Below are positions 50,099 to 60,500 of a DNA stretch of 64,000 nucleotides, in pieces. The notes beneath the pieces were generated by a model. The model did not search any database. It worked only from the letters and a program-made list of their open reading frames with translations, and was not told the DNA's origin. The number at the start of each line of letters is the position of its first letter. Within the stretch, counting starts at the first letter, position 1. Both the position numbers and the translations under genes were made by a program. Location: the NCBI RefSeq assembly GCF_044761665.1, contig NZ_JBIWCW010000002.1:124001-188000 (forward strand), in the 5' to 3' direction. This DNA comes from Peribacillus sp044761665. Lineage in GTDB: Bacteria; Bacillota; Bacilli; Bacillales; DSM-1321.

Positions 50099-52234
50099 AT
50101 GGAAATGAATGGTCTGCTATGGATTAACTTAATTGCATTTTTACTTGTAACCGCTTACTCTGCTGGATTATTTGTCTATTTGATTAGGACTCGAATGGCC
50201 TATATAAAGCTTGGCAAAAAGGTGGAGTTCGATAATCGGGTGAAGGAACGACTGGTAAAAATAGGGGTTTATGTATTTGGACAAAAGAAGCTCTTTAAAG
50301 ACAAGAAGAGCGGAATCATACACTCCATGTTATTTTATGGTTTCATCTTAGTACAATTTGGAGCCATCGACTTTTTCATTAAAGGGTTAAAGCCAGGGTG
50401 GCATTTACCATTTGGTCCGGTATACCCGGCGTTCACTTTCTTTCAGGAAATCGTGACGCTTACCGTTCTTGTGGCAATATTATGGGCGGCATACCGTCGT
50501 TATGTAGAGAAGCTTGTGCGTTTGAAAAGAGATTTTAAAGCAGGATTAGTCGTCATTTTCATTACCGGGATCATGGTAACGGTATTGACGGGAAATGGGA
50601 TGGGAATGATCTGGCATGGTCATGATGCTACGTGGTCAGAACCAGTAGCGTCCAGCATTGCGTTTTTATTTAACTGGATGGGGCCGACCGCAGCGACTGT
50701 TGTGTTCTACGTAGCCTGGTGGCTGCATTTGATCATCATATTATCGTTCCTTGTCTATATCCCGCAGTCCAAGCACGCTCATTTAATTGCTGGACCCGTT
50801 AATGTCTTCCTGAATCGATTGGATAACCCGGGTAAGCTGAAGCCTGTCGATTTAGAGGAAGAGATCTTGGATAAAGAAGGTAATCAGTATTACGGCGCTA
50901 AATATATCGAAGACTTGACACAATATCAAATGATTGACCTGTATGCCTGCGTGGAGTGCGGTCGCTGTACGAATATGTGTCCGGCAACGGGTACAGGAAA
51001 AATGCTATCACCGATGGATATCATCATCAAGATGCGCGATCACTTAACGAATACAGGAGCAGCCGTTACGACTAAGCAGCCTTGGGTACCGTCGTTCGTA
51101 TTTGGCAATACGAAGGGCAATCAAATCGCTCTAGCGAGTGCTGGGCAGGGAGCGCAGGAGTCTGCAGCGGCAACTGAAGTTTACAGTGCGAGTTTGATTG
51201 GGGAAGTCATTACGGAAGAGGAACTTTGGGCGTGTACAACGTGTAGGAACTGCGAAGATCAATGCCCGGTCATGAATGAGCATGTTGATAAAATCATTGA
51301 TATGCGTCGTTATTTAGTGCTGACGGAAGGCCGTTTAGATCCGGATGCCCAACGTGCGATGACAAACATTGAACGACAAGGGAATCCTTGGGGATTGAAC
51401 CGTAAAGAAAGAGAAGATTGGATAGGGTTACGTGAAGATGTTGTCATTCCTACAGTCAAAGAAATGAAAAAAGCAGATGAGGAATTTGAATACTTATTCT
51501 GGGTGGGATCAATGGGTTCTTACGATAACCGCAGCCAGAAAATTGCCCTTTCCTTTGCAAAATTATTGAATGAAGCTGGCGTTAAATTTGCCATCTTAGG
51601 AAATAAGGAGAAGAACTCAGGCGATACGCCTCGCCGTTTAGGTAATGAGTTTGTTTTCCAGGAACTTGCTATGAAAAATATCGAGGAATTCCAGAAAAAC
51701 GATATCAAAAAAATTGTGACGATTGACCCGCATGCCTATAATATTTTCAAAAATGAGTATCCGGATTTTGGACTGGAAGCGGAAGTTTACCATCACACCG
51801 AACTACTCGCCAAGCTTGTCGGCGAAGGCAGGCTGGTGCCGCAGTATCCGGTCAATGAAACGATTACCTTCCATGATTCCTGTTATTTGGGAAGATACAA
51901 CGACGTATACAGCCCTCCACGTGAAATCTTGCAGTCTATTGAAGGCGTCAAACTTGTCGAGATGGAACGTAATCGTGAAAAAGGGATGTGCTGTGGAGCT
52001 GGAGGCGGCTTAATGTGGATGGAAGAGGAAACAGGAAACCGCATAAACGTATCCCGTACCGAACAGGCACTTGCTGTAAATCCAACGGTTATCAGCTCGG
52101 GTTGCCCATACTGTTTGACGATGTTGTCTGATGGTACGAAGGCAAAAGAAGTGGAAGAAAACGTAAAAACGTACGATGTAGCCGAATTACTCGAAAAAGC
52201 CATTATTGGCGACAGTAAGCCAGTAGCTTCTTAA
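50099..52234 (+). CDS. fadF: FadF/YwjF iron-sulfur membrane oxidoreductase
   Basis: A protein of 711 aa. Residues 1-260 hold about six helices with histidines suited to a heme b subunit; then two ferredoxin motifs, CVECGRCTNMCPATG and CTTCRNCEDQCPV; then two CCG domains with HDSCYLGRYNDVY, CCGAGGGLMWMEEE and SGCPYC. This is the heterodisulfide-reductase-like partner thought to pass electrons from electron-transfer flavoprotein to quinone in beta-oxidation. It starts the acyl-CoA cluster. ATG 50099 comes ten bases after AAAGGGGG. Confidence 0.92.
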   Translation: MEMNGLLWINLIAFLLVTAYSAGLFVYLIRTRMAYIKLGKKVEFDNRVKERLVKIGVYVFGQKKLFKDKKSGIIHSMLFYGFILVQFGAIDFFIKGLKPGWHLPFGPVYPAFTFFQEIVTLTVLVAILWAAYRRYVEKLVRLKRDFKAGLVVIFITGIMVTVLTGNGMGMIWHGHDATWSEPVASSIAFLFNWMGPTAATVVFYVAWWLHLIIILSFLVYIPQSKHAHLIAGPVNVFLNRLDNPGKLKPVDLEEEILDKEGNQYYGAKYIEDLTQYQMIDLYACVECGRCTNMCPATGTGKMLSPMDIIIKMRDHLTNTGAAVTTKQPWVPSFVFGNTKGNQIALASAGQGAQESAAATEVYSASLIGEVITEEELWACTTCRNCEDQCPVMNEHVDKIIDMRRYLVLTEGRLDPDAQRAMTNIERQGNPWGLNRKEREDWIGLREDVVIPTVKEMKKADEEFEYLFWVGSMGSYDNRSQKIALSFAKLLNEAGVKFAILGNKEKNSGDTPRRLGNEFVFQELAMKNIEEFQKNDIKKIVTIDPHAYNIFKNEYPDFGLEAEVYHHTELLAKLVGEGRLVPQYPVNETITFHDSCYLGRYNDVYSPPREILQSIEGVKLVEMERNREKGMCCGAGGGLMWMEEETGNRINVSRTEQALAVNPTVISSGCPYCLTMLSDGTKAKEVEENVKTYDVAELLEKAIIGDSKPVAS

Positions 52235-52247
52235 GTTAAATAGAATT

Positions 52248-52295
52248 GCCTGCTTCTTCTAAATGAATATATTCACTAGAAGCAGGCGATTTTTA
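52248..52295 (+). terminator. Stem-loop/terminator after fadF
   Basis: GCCTGCTTCT pairs with AGAAGCAGGC and the inside holds a further GAATATATTC palindrome; a T-rich run follows. The genes behind it may therefore have their own promoter. Confidence 0.75.
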
Positions 52296-52346
52296 TTTTA
52301 TATAAACTAAATATTTATATTTTTGTAAAAATTATGTAAAATAAGT

Positions 52347-52360
52347 TTAAAGCGCTTTCA
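52347..52360 (+). promoter_or_regulatory. CcpA cre site before mmgA
   Basis: TTAAAGCGCTTTCA read on the other strand is TGAAAGCGCTTTAA, one base from a full cre palindrome. It lies 61 bases before the mmgA start and predicts repression by CcpA when good sugars are present, as for the mmg operon of B. subtilis. A weak dyad CGAGCGAGCGTTCAATCA lies further down at 52380-52397. Confidence 0.8.
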
Positions 52361-52420
52361 AAAAAATTTACCATGGCATCGAGCGAGCGTTCAATCAATT
52401 ACCTGAGGAGGAAATGAATA

Positions 52421-53614
52421 ATGGCGAAAACAGTGATCATTAGCGGTGTGAGAACACCTTTTGGTAAGTTCGGCGGAGGTCTAAGCAGTTTGACTGCTTC
52501 GCAACTTGGTGGAATAGCCATCAAGGAAGCGGTTCAACGGGCAGGGATTGATGGAAGCAAGGTTGGCGAGGTCATAATGGGGAATGTGCTTCAAGCAGGG
52601 CAAGGCCAAATTCCTTCTCGCCAAGCAGCTCACAACGCTGGATTACCTTGGGAAGTGAAAACCGAGACAATAAATAAAGTGTGTGCTTCGGGTCTTCGAA
52701 GCGTGACATTGGCTGATCAGATAATTCGCTTAGGGGAGGAAGAAATCATCGTTGCCGGAGGGATGGAATCGATGAGTAACGCTCCCTACATCCTCCCAAA
52801 GGCAAGATGGGGACTTCGGATGGGAGATGGGCAGCTGAAGGATACGATGATCTCGGATGGACTTAGTTGTAGCTTTACAGGCGTGCATATGGGGACGTAT
52901 GGAAACAGCACGGCCGAGGAACTGGAGCTTACTCGTGATGAGCAGGATAGCTGGGCTTATGAAAGTCATCAAAAGGCCATCAAGGCAATCGATGACGGAA
53001 TCCTTGCTGAAGAAATAACTGCCGTAGAGGTGCCTGTAAGAAAAGGCGAGCCCATGATGATTGAACATGATGAAGGGCCAAGAAAAGATACATCGCCTGA
53101 GAAACTAGCCAAATTAGGTCCTGCCTTTAATAACGAAGGAACGATTACGGCCGGTAATGCCCCGGGTGTAAATGATGGGGCGGGTGCGCTTGTCTTAATG
53201 AGTGAAGAACGTGCAGAAAAAGAAGGGAAGACGCCTTTTGCCTATATTTTGAGTCATGCAGAAGTGGCTGTTGAAGCAAAGGACTTTCCCAAAACACCTG
53301 GTTTGGTCATCAATGAAATCTTAAAAAAGTCGGGCAAATCTATAGAAGACATAGATTTGTTTGAGATCAATGAGGCATTTGCTGCTGTGGCCCTAGCTAG
53401 TGGGAAGATTGCAAATGTCAATCCGGAAAAAATCAATGTCAACGGGGGTGCCGTAGCATTAGGACATCCAATCGGGGCGAGTGGTGCCCGCATTATCATA
53501 ACTCTTATGCATGAACTGAAACGTCGTGGTGGCGGGTTGGGCATTGCGGCCATCTGTAGTGGCGGCGGTCAGGGGGATGCCATTTTAATTGAAGTGCCAA
53601 AGCAGGAAAACTAA
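52421..53614 (+). CDS. mmgA: Acetyl-CoA acetyltransferase (thiolase) MmgA
   Basis: A thiolase of 397 aa: VRTPFGKFGGG at the start, the acyl-accepting cysteine at residue 88 in NKVCASGLRSV, VAGGMESMSNAPYILPKARW, the histidine in GGAVALGHPIGASGAR and the second cysteine in AAICSGGGQGDA. GAGGAGG precedes the ATG. It is first in an mmgA-mmgB-mmgC-acdA run. Confidence 0.95.
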   Translation: MAKTVIISGVRTPFGKFGGGLSSLTASQLGGIAIKEAVQRAGIDGSKVGEVIMGNVLQAGQGQIPSRQAAHNAGLPWEVKTETINKVCASGLRSVTLADQIIRLGEEEIIVAGGMESMSNAPYILPKARWGLRMGDGQLKDTMISDGLSCSFTGVHMGTYGNSTAEELELTRDEQDSWAYESHQKAIKAIDDGILAEEITAVEVPVRKGEPMMIEHDEGPRKDTSPEKLAKLGPAFNNEGTITAGNAPGVNDGAGALVLMSEERAEKEGKTPFAYILSHAEVAVEAKDFPKTPGLVINEILKKSGKSIEDIDLFEINEAFAAVALASGKIANVNPEKINVNGGAVALGHPIGASGARIIITLMHELKRRGGGLGIAAICSGGGQGDAILIEVPKQEN

Positions 53615-53641
53615 AGAGCTAGATTACTAAGGAGGGATTTC

Positions 53642-54493
53642 ATGGACATTCAAAAGGTGATGGTCATTGGTGCAGGTCAAATGGGATCTGGCATTGCCCA
53701 AGTATGCGCAATGAGCGGATATGATGTTCTATTGCATGATTTGAAAGAAGAATACGTAGAAAAGGGATTAGGGACGATAACGAAGAATCTTTCCCGACAA
53801 GTTGAAAAAGGGAAAATGACTGCTGAGGATAAAGAGGCAGCGTTATCCCGGTTGACTTCATCGACAGATCTGAACAATGCAAAAGATGTGGATTTGGTCA
53901 TTGAAGCGGCCATCGAAAATATGGAAATCAAAACGAAGCTTTTCGCAGAATTGGATGGAATCGTTCCGAAACATGTCATACTTGCGACCAATACTTCATC
54001 ACTTCCGATTACGGAAATAGCCGCTGCGACCAAAAGGCCGGAAAAAGTAATCGGGATGCATTTTATGAATCCCGTTCCGGTCATGAAGTTGGTCGAAATT
54101 ATCCGTGGCCTTGCTACAGCCGACGAAGTGTATGAAGAAATCGAAGAGATGGCAAAATCCTTAAGCAAGGTCCCGGTCGAAGTGAACGATTTCCCGGGAT
54201 TCGTCGCGAATCGGATACTGATGCCAATGATAAATGAGGCAGTCTATACCCTTTATGAGGGTGTTGCGACCAAAGAGTCGATTGATGACGTAATGAAGTT
54301 AGGCATGAACCATCCCATGGGACCACTGCTACTTGCAGACTTCATTGGTCTAGATACATGTTTATACATAATGGAAACCCTTCATGAGGGCCTCGGCGAC
54401 GATAAATACCGTCCATGTCCATTGTTGAGGAAGTATGTAAAAGCAGGATGGCTCGGTAAGAAATCAGGACGTGGATTTTATGAGTATAGCTAG
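53642..54493 (+). CDS. mmgB: 3-hydroxybutyryl-CoA dehydrogenase MmgB
   Basis: A protein of 283 aa with the NAD fold VIGAGQMGSGIAQVCAMSGY, DLVIEAAIENMEIKTKLFAE, the catalytic-histidine segment GMHFMNPVPVMKLVEIIRG and NDFPGFVANRILMPMINEAV. It oxidises 3-hydroxyacyl-CoA. Short intergenic distances on both sides show one operon. Confidence 0.95.
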   Translation: MDIQKVMVIGAGQMGSGIAQVCAMSGYDVLLHDLKEEYVEKGLGTITKNLSRQVEKGKMTAEDKEAALSRLTSSTDLNNAKDVDLVIEAAIENMEIKTKLFAELDGIVPKHVILATNTSSLPITEIAAATKRPEKVIGMHFMNPVPVMKLVEIIRGLATADEVYEEIEEMAKSLSKVPVEVNDFPGFVANRILMPMINEAVYTLYEGVATKESIDDVMKLGMNHPMGPLLLADFIGLDTCLYIMETLHEGLGDDKYRPCPLLRKYVKAGWLGKKSGRGFYEYS

Positions 54494-54530
54494 TTCTATA
54501 GAGCATAGGCATCTGGGAGGAATGATGGGG

Positions 54531-55661
54531 ATGGATTTCCGATTTACTGAAGAGCAGGAAATGATGAGGAAAATGGTTCGGGATTTTGCCGAGAATGAGA
54601 TAGAGCCTCATATAGAGTCGATGGAACGAGGGGAGTTTCCGAAAGAGATCCTCCGTAAAATGGGCGAACTTGGACTGATGGGAATTCCAATCTCAGAGCA
54701 ATATGGCGGCTCGGGCATGGATTTTATATCTTATATCATTGCCATCAATGAAATTTCCAAAGTGAGTCCGACACTTGGTGTTATCCTTTCCGTCCATACT
54801 TCTGTTGGTACGAACCCCATCGTTTATTTTGGGACGGAAGAACAGAAGCAAAAATACGTGCCCAAACTTACCACAGGAGAATACTTAGGTGCTTTCTGCT
54901 TAACGGAACAAAGCTCTGGTTCCGATGCTGCCAGTTTGAAATCAAAAGCAGTGAAGGAAGGTGACATGTACCGCCTAAATGGATCGAAGGTTTTCATTAC
55001 AAATGGTGCTGAAGCAGATGTGTATATCGTCTTTGCTTCCACTGATCCGACTATGAAAAGCAGGGGAATCTCTGCCTTTATCGTGGAAAAGGGTACACCT
55101 GGCCTAATCTTCGGAAAGAATGAACGGAAAATGGGACTCCATGGCTCGAGCACTGTTCAAGTAACATTTGAAGACATGAGAATACCAGTTGCGAATCTTC
55201 TTGGCAGTGAGGGTGAAGGCTTCAAAATTGCAATGGCCAACCTGAATGTCGGAAGGATAGGCATCGCAGCCCAGGCGCTAGGTATCGCTGAAGGCGCCAT
55301 GAAACATGCTGTCGATTACGCAAAGAGCAGGATTCAATTTGGAAAGCCGATTGCCGTGCAGCAGGGAATCGGGTTCAAACTTGCAGAAATGGCGACCAAT
55401 ATCGAAGCTTCCAGGCTATTAGTCTATCGAGCGGCGTATCTCCAATCCCTTGGGTTGCCATGCAGTAAGGAAGTGTCCATGGCCAAACTGTTAGCTTCGA
55501 AGACTGCCGTTGAAGTGGCAACGGAAGCCATCCAGGTTTATGGCGGGTATGGCTATACAACGGAATATCCGGTTGAACGCTATTTCCGGGATGCCAAGGT
55601 AACCGAAATTTATGAAGGAACCAGTGAAATACAGAAGATAGTCATTAGCAAGCATCTCTAA
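54531..55661 (+). CDS. mmgC: Acyl-CoA dehydrogenase MmgC
   Basis: An FAD enzyme of 376 aa. MDFRFTEEQEMMRKMVRDFA is the usual N terminus, CLTEQSSGSDAASLKSKAV and VFITNGAEADVYIVFAST bind FAD, and the catalytic glutamate sits in YEGTSEIQK. ATG 54531 comes ten bases after GGGAGG; two earlier ATGs overlap or crowd that site. It is a close relative of the next gene and may prefer a different acyl chain. Confidence 0.93.
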   Translation: MDFRFTEEQEMMRKMVRDFAENEIEPHIESMERGEFPKEILRKMGELGLMGIPISEQYGGSGMDFISYIIAINEISKVSPTLGVILSVHTSVGTNPIVYFGTEEQKQKYVPKLTTGEYLGAFCLTEQSSGSDAASLKSKAVKEGDMYRLNGSKVFITNGAEADVYIVFASTDPTMKSRGISAFIVEKGTPGLIFGKNERKMGLHGSSTVQVTFEDMRIPVANLLGSEGEGFKIAMANLNVGRIGIAAQALGIAEGAMKHAVDYAKSRIQFGKPIAVQQGIGFKLAEMATNIEASRLLVYRAAYLQSLGLPCSKEVSMAKLLASKTAVEVATEAIQVYGGYGYTTEYPVERYFRDAKVTEIYEGTSEIQKIVISKHL

Positions 55662-55686
55662 ATTCGAGAAGACGGGGGATATAAAC

Positions 55687-56826
55687 ATGCAATTCAAATT
55701 GACAGAGGAACACGAAATGATTAGGAAAATGGTACGTGATTTCGCTGAAAATGAAGTCGCTCCAACAGCAGCGGAAAGAGATGAAGAAGAACGGTTTGAC
55801 CGTGAGATTTTCGATAAAATGGCTGAACTTGGACTGACGGGTATTCCTTGGCCTGAAGAATACGGTGGTATCGGAAGTGATTATCTCGCGTATTGTATCG
55901 CAATTGAAGAACTTTCCCGTGTATGTGCCTCTACAGGAGTAACACTATCAGCCCATACATCTCTTGCCGGTTGGCCGATTTACAAATTTGGTTCGGAAGA
56001 GCAGAAGCAAAAATACCTTCGCCCGATGGCTCAAGGCGAAAAAATCGGGGCCTATGGTTTGACGGAACCAAGTTCAGGGTCTGACGCAGGCGGCATGAGA
56101 ACGACTGCAAAGCTTGTAGGAGATGAATACATCATCAATGGTTCGAAAATCTTCATCACCAACGGTGGCATCGCGGATACGTATGTAGTCTTTGCACTGA
56201 CAGACCCTGAATCCAAACAAAAAGGAACGAGTGCATTCATTGTTGAAAAGGACTTCCCTGGCTTCAGTGTAGGCAAAAAAGAGAAAAAACTTGGGATTCG
56301 TTCATCGCCGACAACTGAAATCATTTTTGATGAATGCCGGGTACCAAAGGAAAATCTTCTAGGAAGTGAAGGAGAGGGCTTCAAAATCGCGATGATGACT
56401 CTTGATGGCGGGCGGAACGGTATTGCGGCTCAAGCTGTCGGTATCGCTCAAGGAGCCTTGGATGCAGCGGTTGATTATGCAAAAGAACGTGTCCAGTTTG
56501 GAAAAACCATTTCCGCACAGCAAGGAATCGGTTTTAAATTAGCGGAAATGGCGACAGGTGTAGAGGCTTCGAGACTCTTAACATATCAAGCGGCTTGGCT
56601 GGAGTCTGTTGGCCTTCCGTACGGGAAAGAGTCCGCTATGTCGAAACTTTTTGCCGGGGACACGGCCATGAAAGTGACTACAGAGGCTGTTCAAGTGTTT
56701 GGGGGATATGGATATACGAAGGATTATCCGGTTGAACGGTTTATGCGCGATGCAAAAATCACCCAAATTTATGAGGGAACACAAGAAATCCAAAAACTGG
56801 TCATCTCAAGGATGATTACTAAATAG
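55687..56826 (+). CDS. acdA: Acyl-CoA dehydrogenase AcdA
   Basis: A protein of 379 aa of the same family as the gene before it, with MIRKMVRDFAENEVAPTAAE, GLTEPSSGSDAGGMRTTAKL, ITNGGIADTYVVFALTD and the glutamate in YEGTQEIQKLVISRM. It corresponds to acdA of B. subtilis, next to fadF there. The two dehydrogenase genes probably arose by duplication; substrate difference cannot be read here. Confidence 0.94.
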   Translation: MQFKLTEEHEMIRKMVRDFAENEVAPTAAERDEEERFDREIFDKMAELGLTGIPWPEEYGGIGSDYLAYCIAIEELSRVCASTGVTLSAHTSLAGWPIYKFGSEEQKQKYLRPMAQGEKIGAYGLTEPSSGSDAGGMRTTAKLVGDEYIINGSKIFITNGGIADTYVVFALTDPESKQKGTSAFIVEKDFPGFSVGKKEKKLGIRSSPTTEIIFDECRVPKENLLGSEGEGFKIAMMTLDGGRNGIAAQAVGIAQGALDAAVDYAKERVQFGKTISAQQGIGFKLAEMATGVEASRLLTYQAAWLESVGLPYGKESAMSKLFAGDTAMKVTTEAVQVFGGYGYTKDYPVERFMRDAKITQIYEGTQEIQKLVISRMITK

Positions 56827-56841
56827 CATGGAAACTAGGTT

Positions 56842-56869
56842 TTCCGGTGAGGCCTCCTGCCTCCCGGAA
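56842..56869 (+). promoter_or_regulatory. Hairpin between acdA and the TetR gene
   Basis: TTCCGG-T-GAGGC pairs with GCCTC-CCGGAA around CTCCT, a strong GC-rich stem with one bulged T. The following bases are T-rich but broken by other bases, so it may be a weak terminator or an RNA-stabilising element that sets the dose of the downstream genes. Confidence 0.55.
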
Positions 56870-56927
56870 TACCCTTTTCATTTTTCAGAAGGGCTGCCTG
56901 ATAAACGATTCTAAAAGGGGGTAGGAA

Positions 56928-57569
56928 ATGGAAAAAAGAGAAGTTCTTGCGTCTGTAAAGGATGAAAGATTGGTTGAGAAAAGGCGTAAGCAGATGATTA
57001 AGGGTGCTGTGAATCTATTTAAAGAGAAAGGGTTTCACCGGACGACAACGAGGGAGATTGCAAAAGCATCTGGCTTTAGTATTGGTACCTTATACGAGTA
57101 TATTCGGACGAAGGAAGATATTTTATATCTCGTCTGTGATTATATTTATGATGAAGTCCGGGATAAACTTCAGCGGGAAATCGAACAGAGTGATGGGACG
57201 CTAGAAAGTCTGAAACTGACGATCAGCTATTTTTATCAGGTGATGGATGAGATGCAGGATGAAGTATTGGTCATGTATCAAGAAGTGAAAGCATTGACAA
57301 AGGATGCCTTGCCTTATGTTTTAAATAAAGAAATCGAAATGGTGGGCATGTTTGAACGAGTTATAACCAATTGCGTCAAAAATGGAGAGCTTCATTTGAC
57401 AAAGAAACAGATCAGTCTTGTCTCCCATAATATTTTTGTACAGGGACAGATGTGGAGTTTTAGAAGATGGGCTTTGCATAAACGATTTACGCTTCAAGAG
57501 TATGTTGAAATCCAAACAGCATTATTGACCCAAAGTGTATATAAGGAGGAGTCCAATGAGTACAGTTGA
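56928..57569 (+). CDS. TetR-family regulator of the acyl-CoA cluster
   Basis: A protein of 213 aa. The DNA-binding part is RRKQMIKGAVNLFKEKGFHR, TTTREIAKASGFSIGTLYEY and IRTKEDILYLV, a clean TetR helix-turn-helix. The ligand domain has no familiar signature. It is not the FadR sequence I know from B. subtilis, so it may sense a short or branched acyl-CoA. Its last 14 bases overlap the icmF start, tying its level to that of IcmF. Confidence 0.9.
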   Translation: MEKREVLASVKDERLVEKRRKQMIKGAVNLFKEKGFHRTTTREIAKASGFSIGTLYEYIRTKEDILYLVCDYIYDEVRDKLQREIEQSDGTLESLKLTISYFYQVMDEMQDEVLVMYQEVKALTKDALPYVLNKEIEMVGMFERVITNCVKNGELHLTKKQISLVSHNIFVQGQMWSFRRWALHKRFTLQEYVEIQTALLTQSVYKEESNEYS

Positions 57570-60500
57570 AGTGTATCAACCTAAAAATCATATCCGGTTC
57601 GTGACGGCTTCGAGTTTGTTTGATGGCCATGATGCATCTATTAACATTATGAGAAGGATTCTTCAAGCAAGTGGGGCGGAAGTCATTCATTTAGGTCATA
57701 ATCGCTCGGTCGAAGAGATTGTGAACGCGGCGATTCAAGAGGATGTCCAAGGCATAGCGATGTCGTCTTACCAAGGTGGGCATGTGGAATATTTTAAGTA
57801 TATGTATGATTTGCTGAAAGAAAAGGGAGCTGAGCACATTCGAATCTTCGCTGGCGGTGGGGGTGTCATCCTGCCAAGGGAAGTTCAGGAACTCCATGAG
57901 TATGGGATCGCTCGAATCTTCTCTCCTGATGAGGGTCGTGAGTATGGGCTGCAGGGCATGATCAATGTTTTGATGGCAGAATGTGATTTTTCGACGGTCA
58001 AGGCGTCCCTACAGGAACGCTTTGATGAATTGATTGCAGGAGAAACGAGTGCCATTGCTCAATATATTACCTTTGCGGAAAACAGGCTCGAGGCCACACA
58101 TGAATCGGCAGCAACGGTAGAAAGTCTCTTCGAACAGGTCAAGTCATCGGAAAAACAGGTGCCGGTTCTTGGCATTACAGGCACGGGTGGTGCAGGGAAA
58201 AGCTCATTGACCGATGAGTTGATCCGTCGTTTTATAAATGAGGTCCCGGAAAAGAAGGTGGCGATTCTATCTGTCGATCCGACAAAACAAAAAACCGGCG
58301 GTGCGTTGCTGGGTGACCGAATCAGGATGAACGCCATCTTTTCTGATCGTGTTTATATGCGAAGCTTAGCAACACGCCATTCAAAAAGTGAGCTCTCACT
58401 AGCCATTCAAGATGCCATTTCAGTAGTGAAGGCTGCTGGGTTCGACTTAATCGTCGTAGAAACGAGCGGAATCGGTCAGGGAGACGCGGAAATTACCGAA
58501 ATTTGTGATGTGTCCATGTATGTCATGACAAGTGAATTTGGTGCCCCTTCACAGCTTGAAAAAATAGACATGATCGATTATGCCGATTTGATAGTCATAA
58601 ATAAATATGAGCGCAAAGGGTCTGAGGACGCTAAAAATCAAGTTCAGAAGCAGTATCAAAGAAGCCACACTTTATTCGATCGAGAAACTTCTGAAATGCC
58701 CGTTTACGGTACCATCGCTTCCCAATTCAATGACCCGGGTACGAATGCTTTATTTGCCGTTCTTATAGAGAAGTTAAATGAAAAGGCCGGGACAAACTGG
58801 AACACGTCTTTTTCAAAAGAAGCGGAAGTCTACAAGCAAAATGTCATCATTCCAACCGACCGACGCTACTATTTACGTGAAATCAGTGAGACGGTCCGCC
58901 TTTATCATAAACGGGCTGGCGAACAAGTTAAATTAGCAAGAAGATTGTTTCAGTTGGAAGGGGCAATTGAGGCAGTCAAAGAAAATGGATGTGATGCCGC
59001 TGTTATAGAATCCCTTGAGTTGTCGAAAAAAGAAACCGCTTCCAAACTATCGGCAGAAACGAAAAACATCCTGGCTGGATGGATCGAGTTAAAAGAGAAA
59101 TATTCAGCCACACAGCTTGTAACGAAAATCCGTGATAAGGAAATCATAACGAACCTAAAAACGAAAAGTTTATCCGGGTTAATGGTCCCACGGGTATCTC
59201 TTCCGAAATATGAGGATTATGGAGAGATAGTAGGGTGGGTCTACAGGGAAAATGTTCCGGGTCACTTTCCCTATACAGCCGGAGTCTTTCCGTTCAAACG
59301 GGAGGGGGAAGACCCTAAGCGGCAGTTTGCAGGTGAAGGGTCACCGGACAGAACGAATCGACGTTTTCATTATTTATCCAAAGATGATGATGCCAAACGT
59401 CTCAGTACCGCTTTTGATTCGGTTACGTTATATGGAGAGGACCCTGATTACAGACCTGATATCTACGGGAAGGTAGGAGAGAGTGGCGTCAGCATTTGTA
59501 CGTTGGATGATATGAGAAAATTGTATGCTGGGTTCGACTTATGCGCCCCATCCACCTCGGTGTCCATGACGATCAATGGTCCGGCACCGATTATCTTGGC
59601 CATGTATATGAATACAGCGATCGAACAACAGGTTCGTCTCAAAGAAGAAGAATTAGGACGATCGCTTACACAGGAAGAATATGAACAAGTTCAGGATTAT
59701 ACCCTCCAAACGGTACGCGGCACAGTTCAAGCTGATATTCTCAAAGAAGATCAAGGGCAAAACACTTGCATTTTCTCTACGGAATTCGCTTTACGGCTGA
59801 TGGGGGACATCCAAGCCTACTTTATAGATAAAAAGGTCCGGAATTATTACTCCGTTTCTATTTCCGGCTATCATATCGCTGAGGCGGGTGCCAATCCTAT
59901 TTCGCAACTGGCCTTTACCTTGGCGAACGGATTTACGTATGTCGAGTATTACTTAAGTCGTGGCATGGACATTAATGATTTTGCCCCGAACCTATCATTT
60001 TTCTTCTCCAATGGCCTTGACCCGGAATACACCGTAATTGGGCGGGTCGCAAGACGGATATGGGCGACGGTCATGCGTGATAAGTATGGTGCCAATGAAC
60101 GGAGCCAGAAGTTGAAGTATCACATCCAGACATCAGGACGTTCCCTTCATGCACAAGAAATTGACTTTAATGATATACGAACAACGCTACAGGCTCTAAT
60201 GGCACTCCAGGACAATTGTAACTCCCTTCATACAAATGCATACGACGAGGCCATCACAACGCCTACAGAGGAGTCTGTACGCCGTGCCATGGCTATACAG
60301 ATGATCATCACGAAGGAACATGGTTTATCGAAAAATGAAAACCCGATGCAAGGTGCCTTCATTATCGAAGAATTGACTGATCTAGTAGAGGAAGCCGTAT
60401 TGAGGGAGTTTGATAGCATTAACGATAGAGGTGGTGTACTGGGCGCCATGGAAACGCAGTATCAGCGAGGAAAGATCCAGGATGAATCCATGCATTACGA

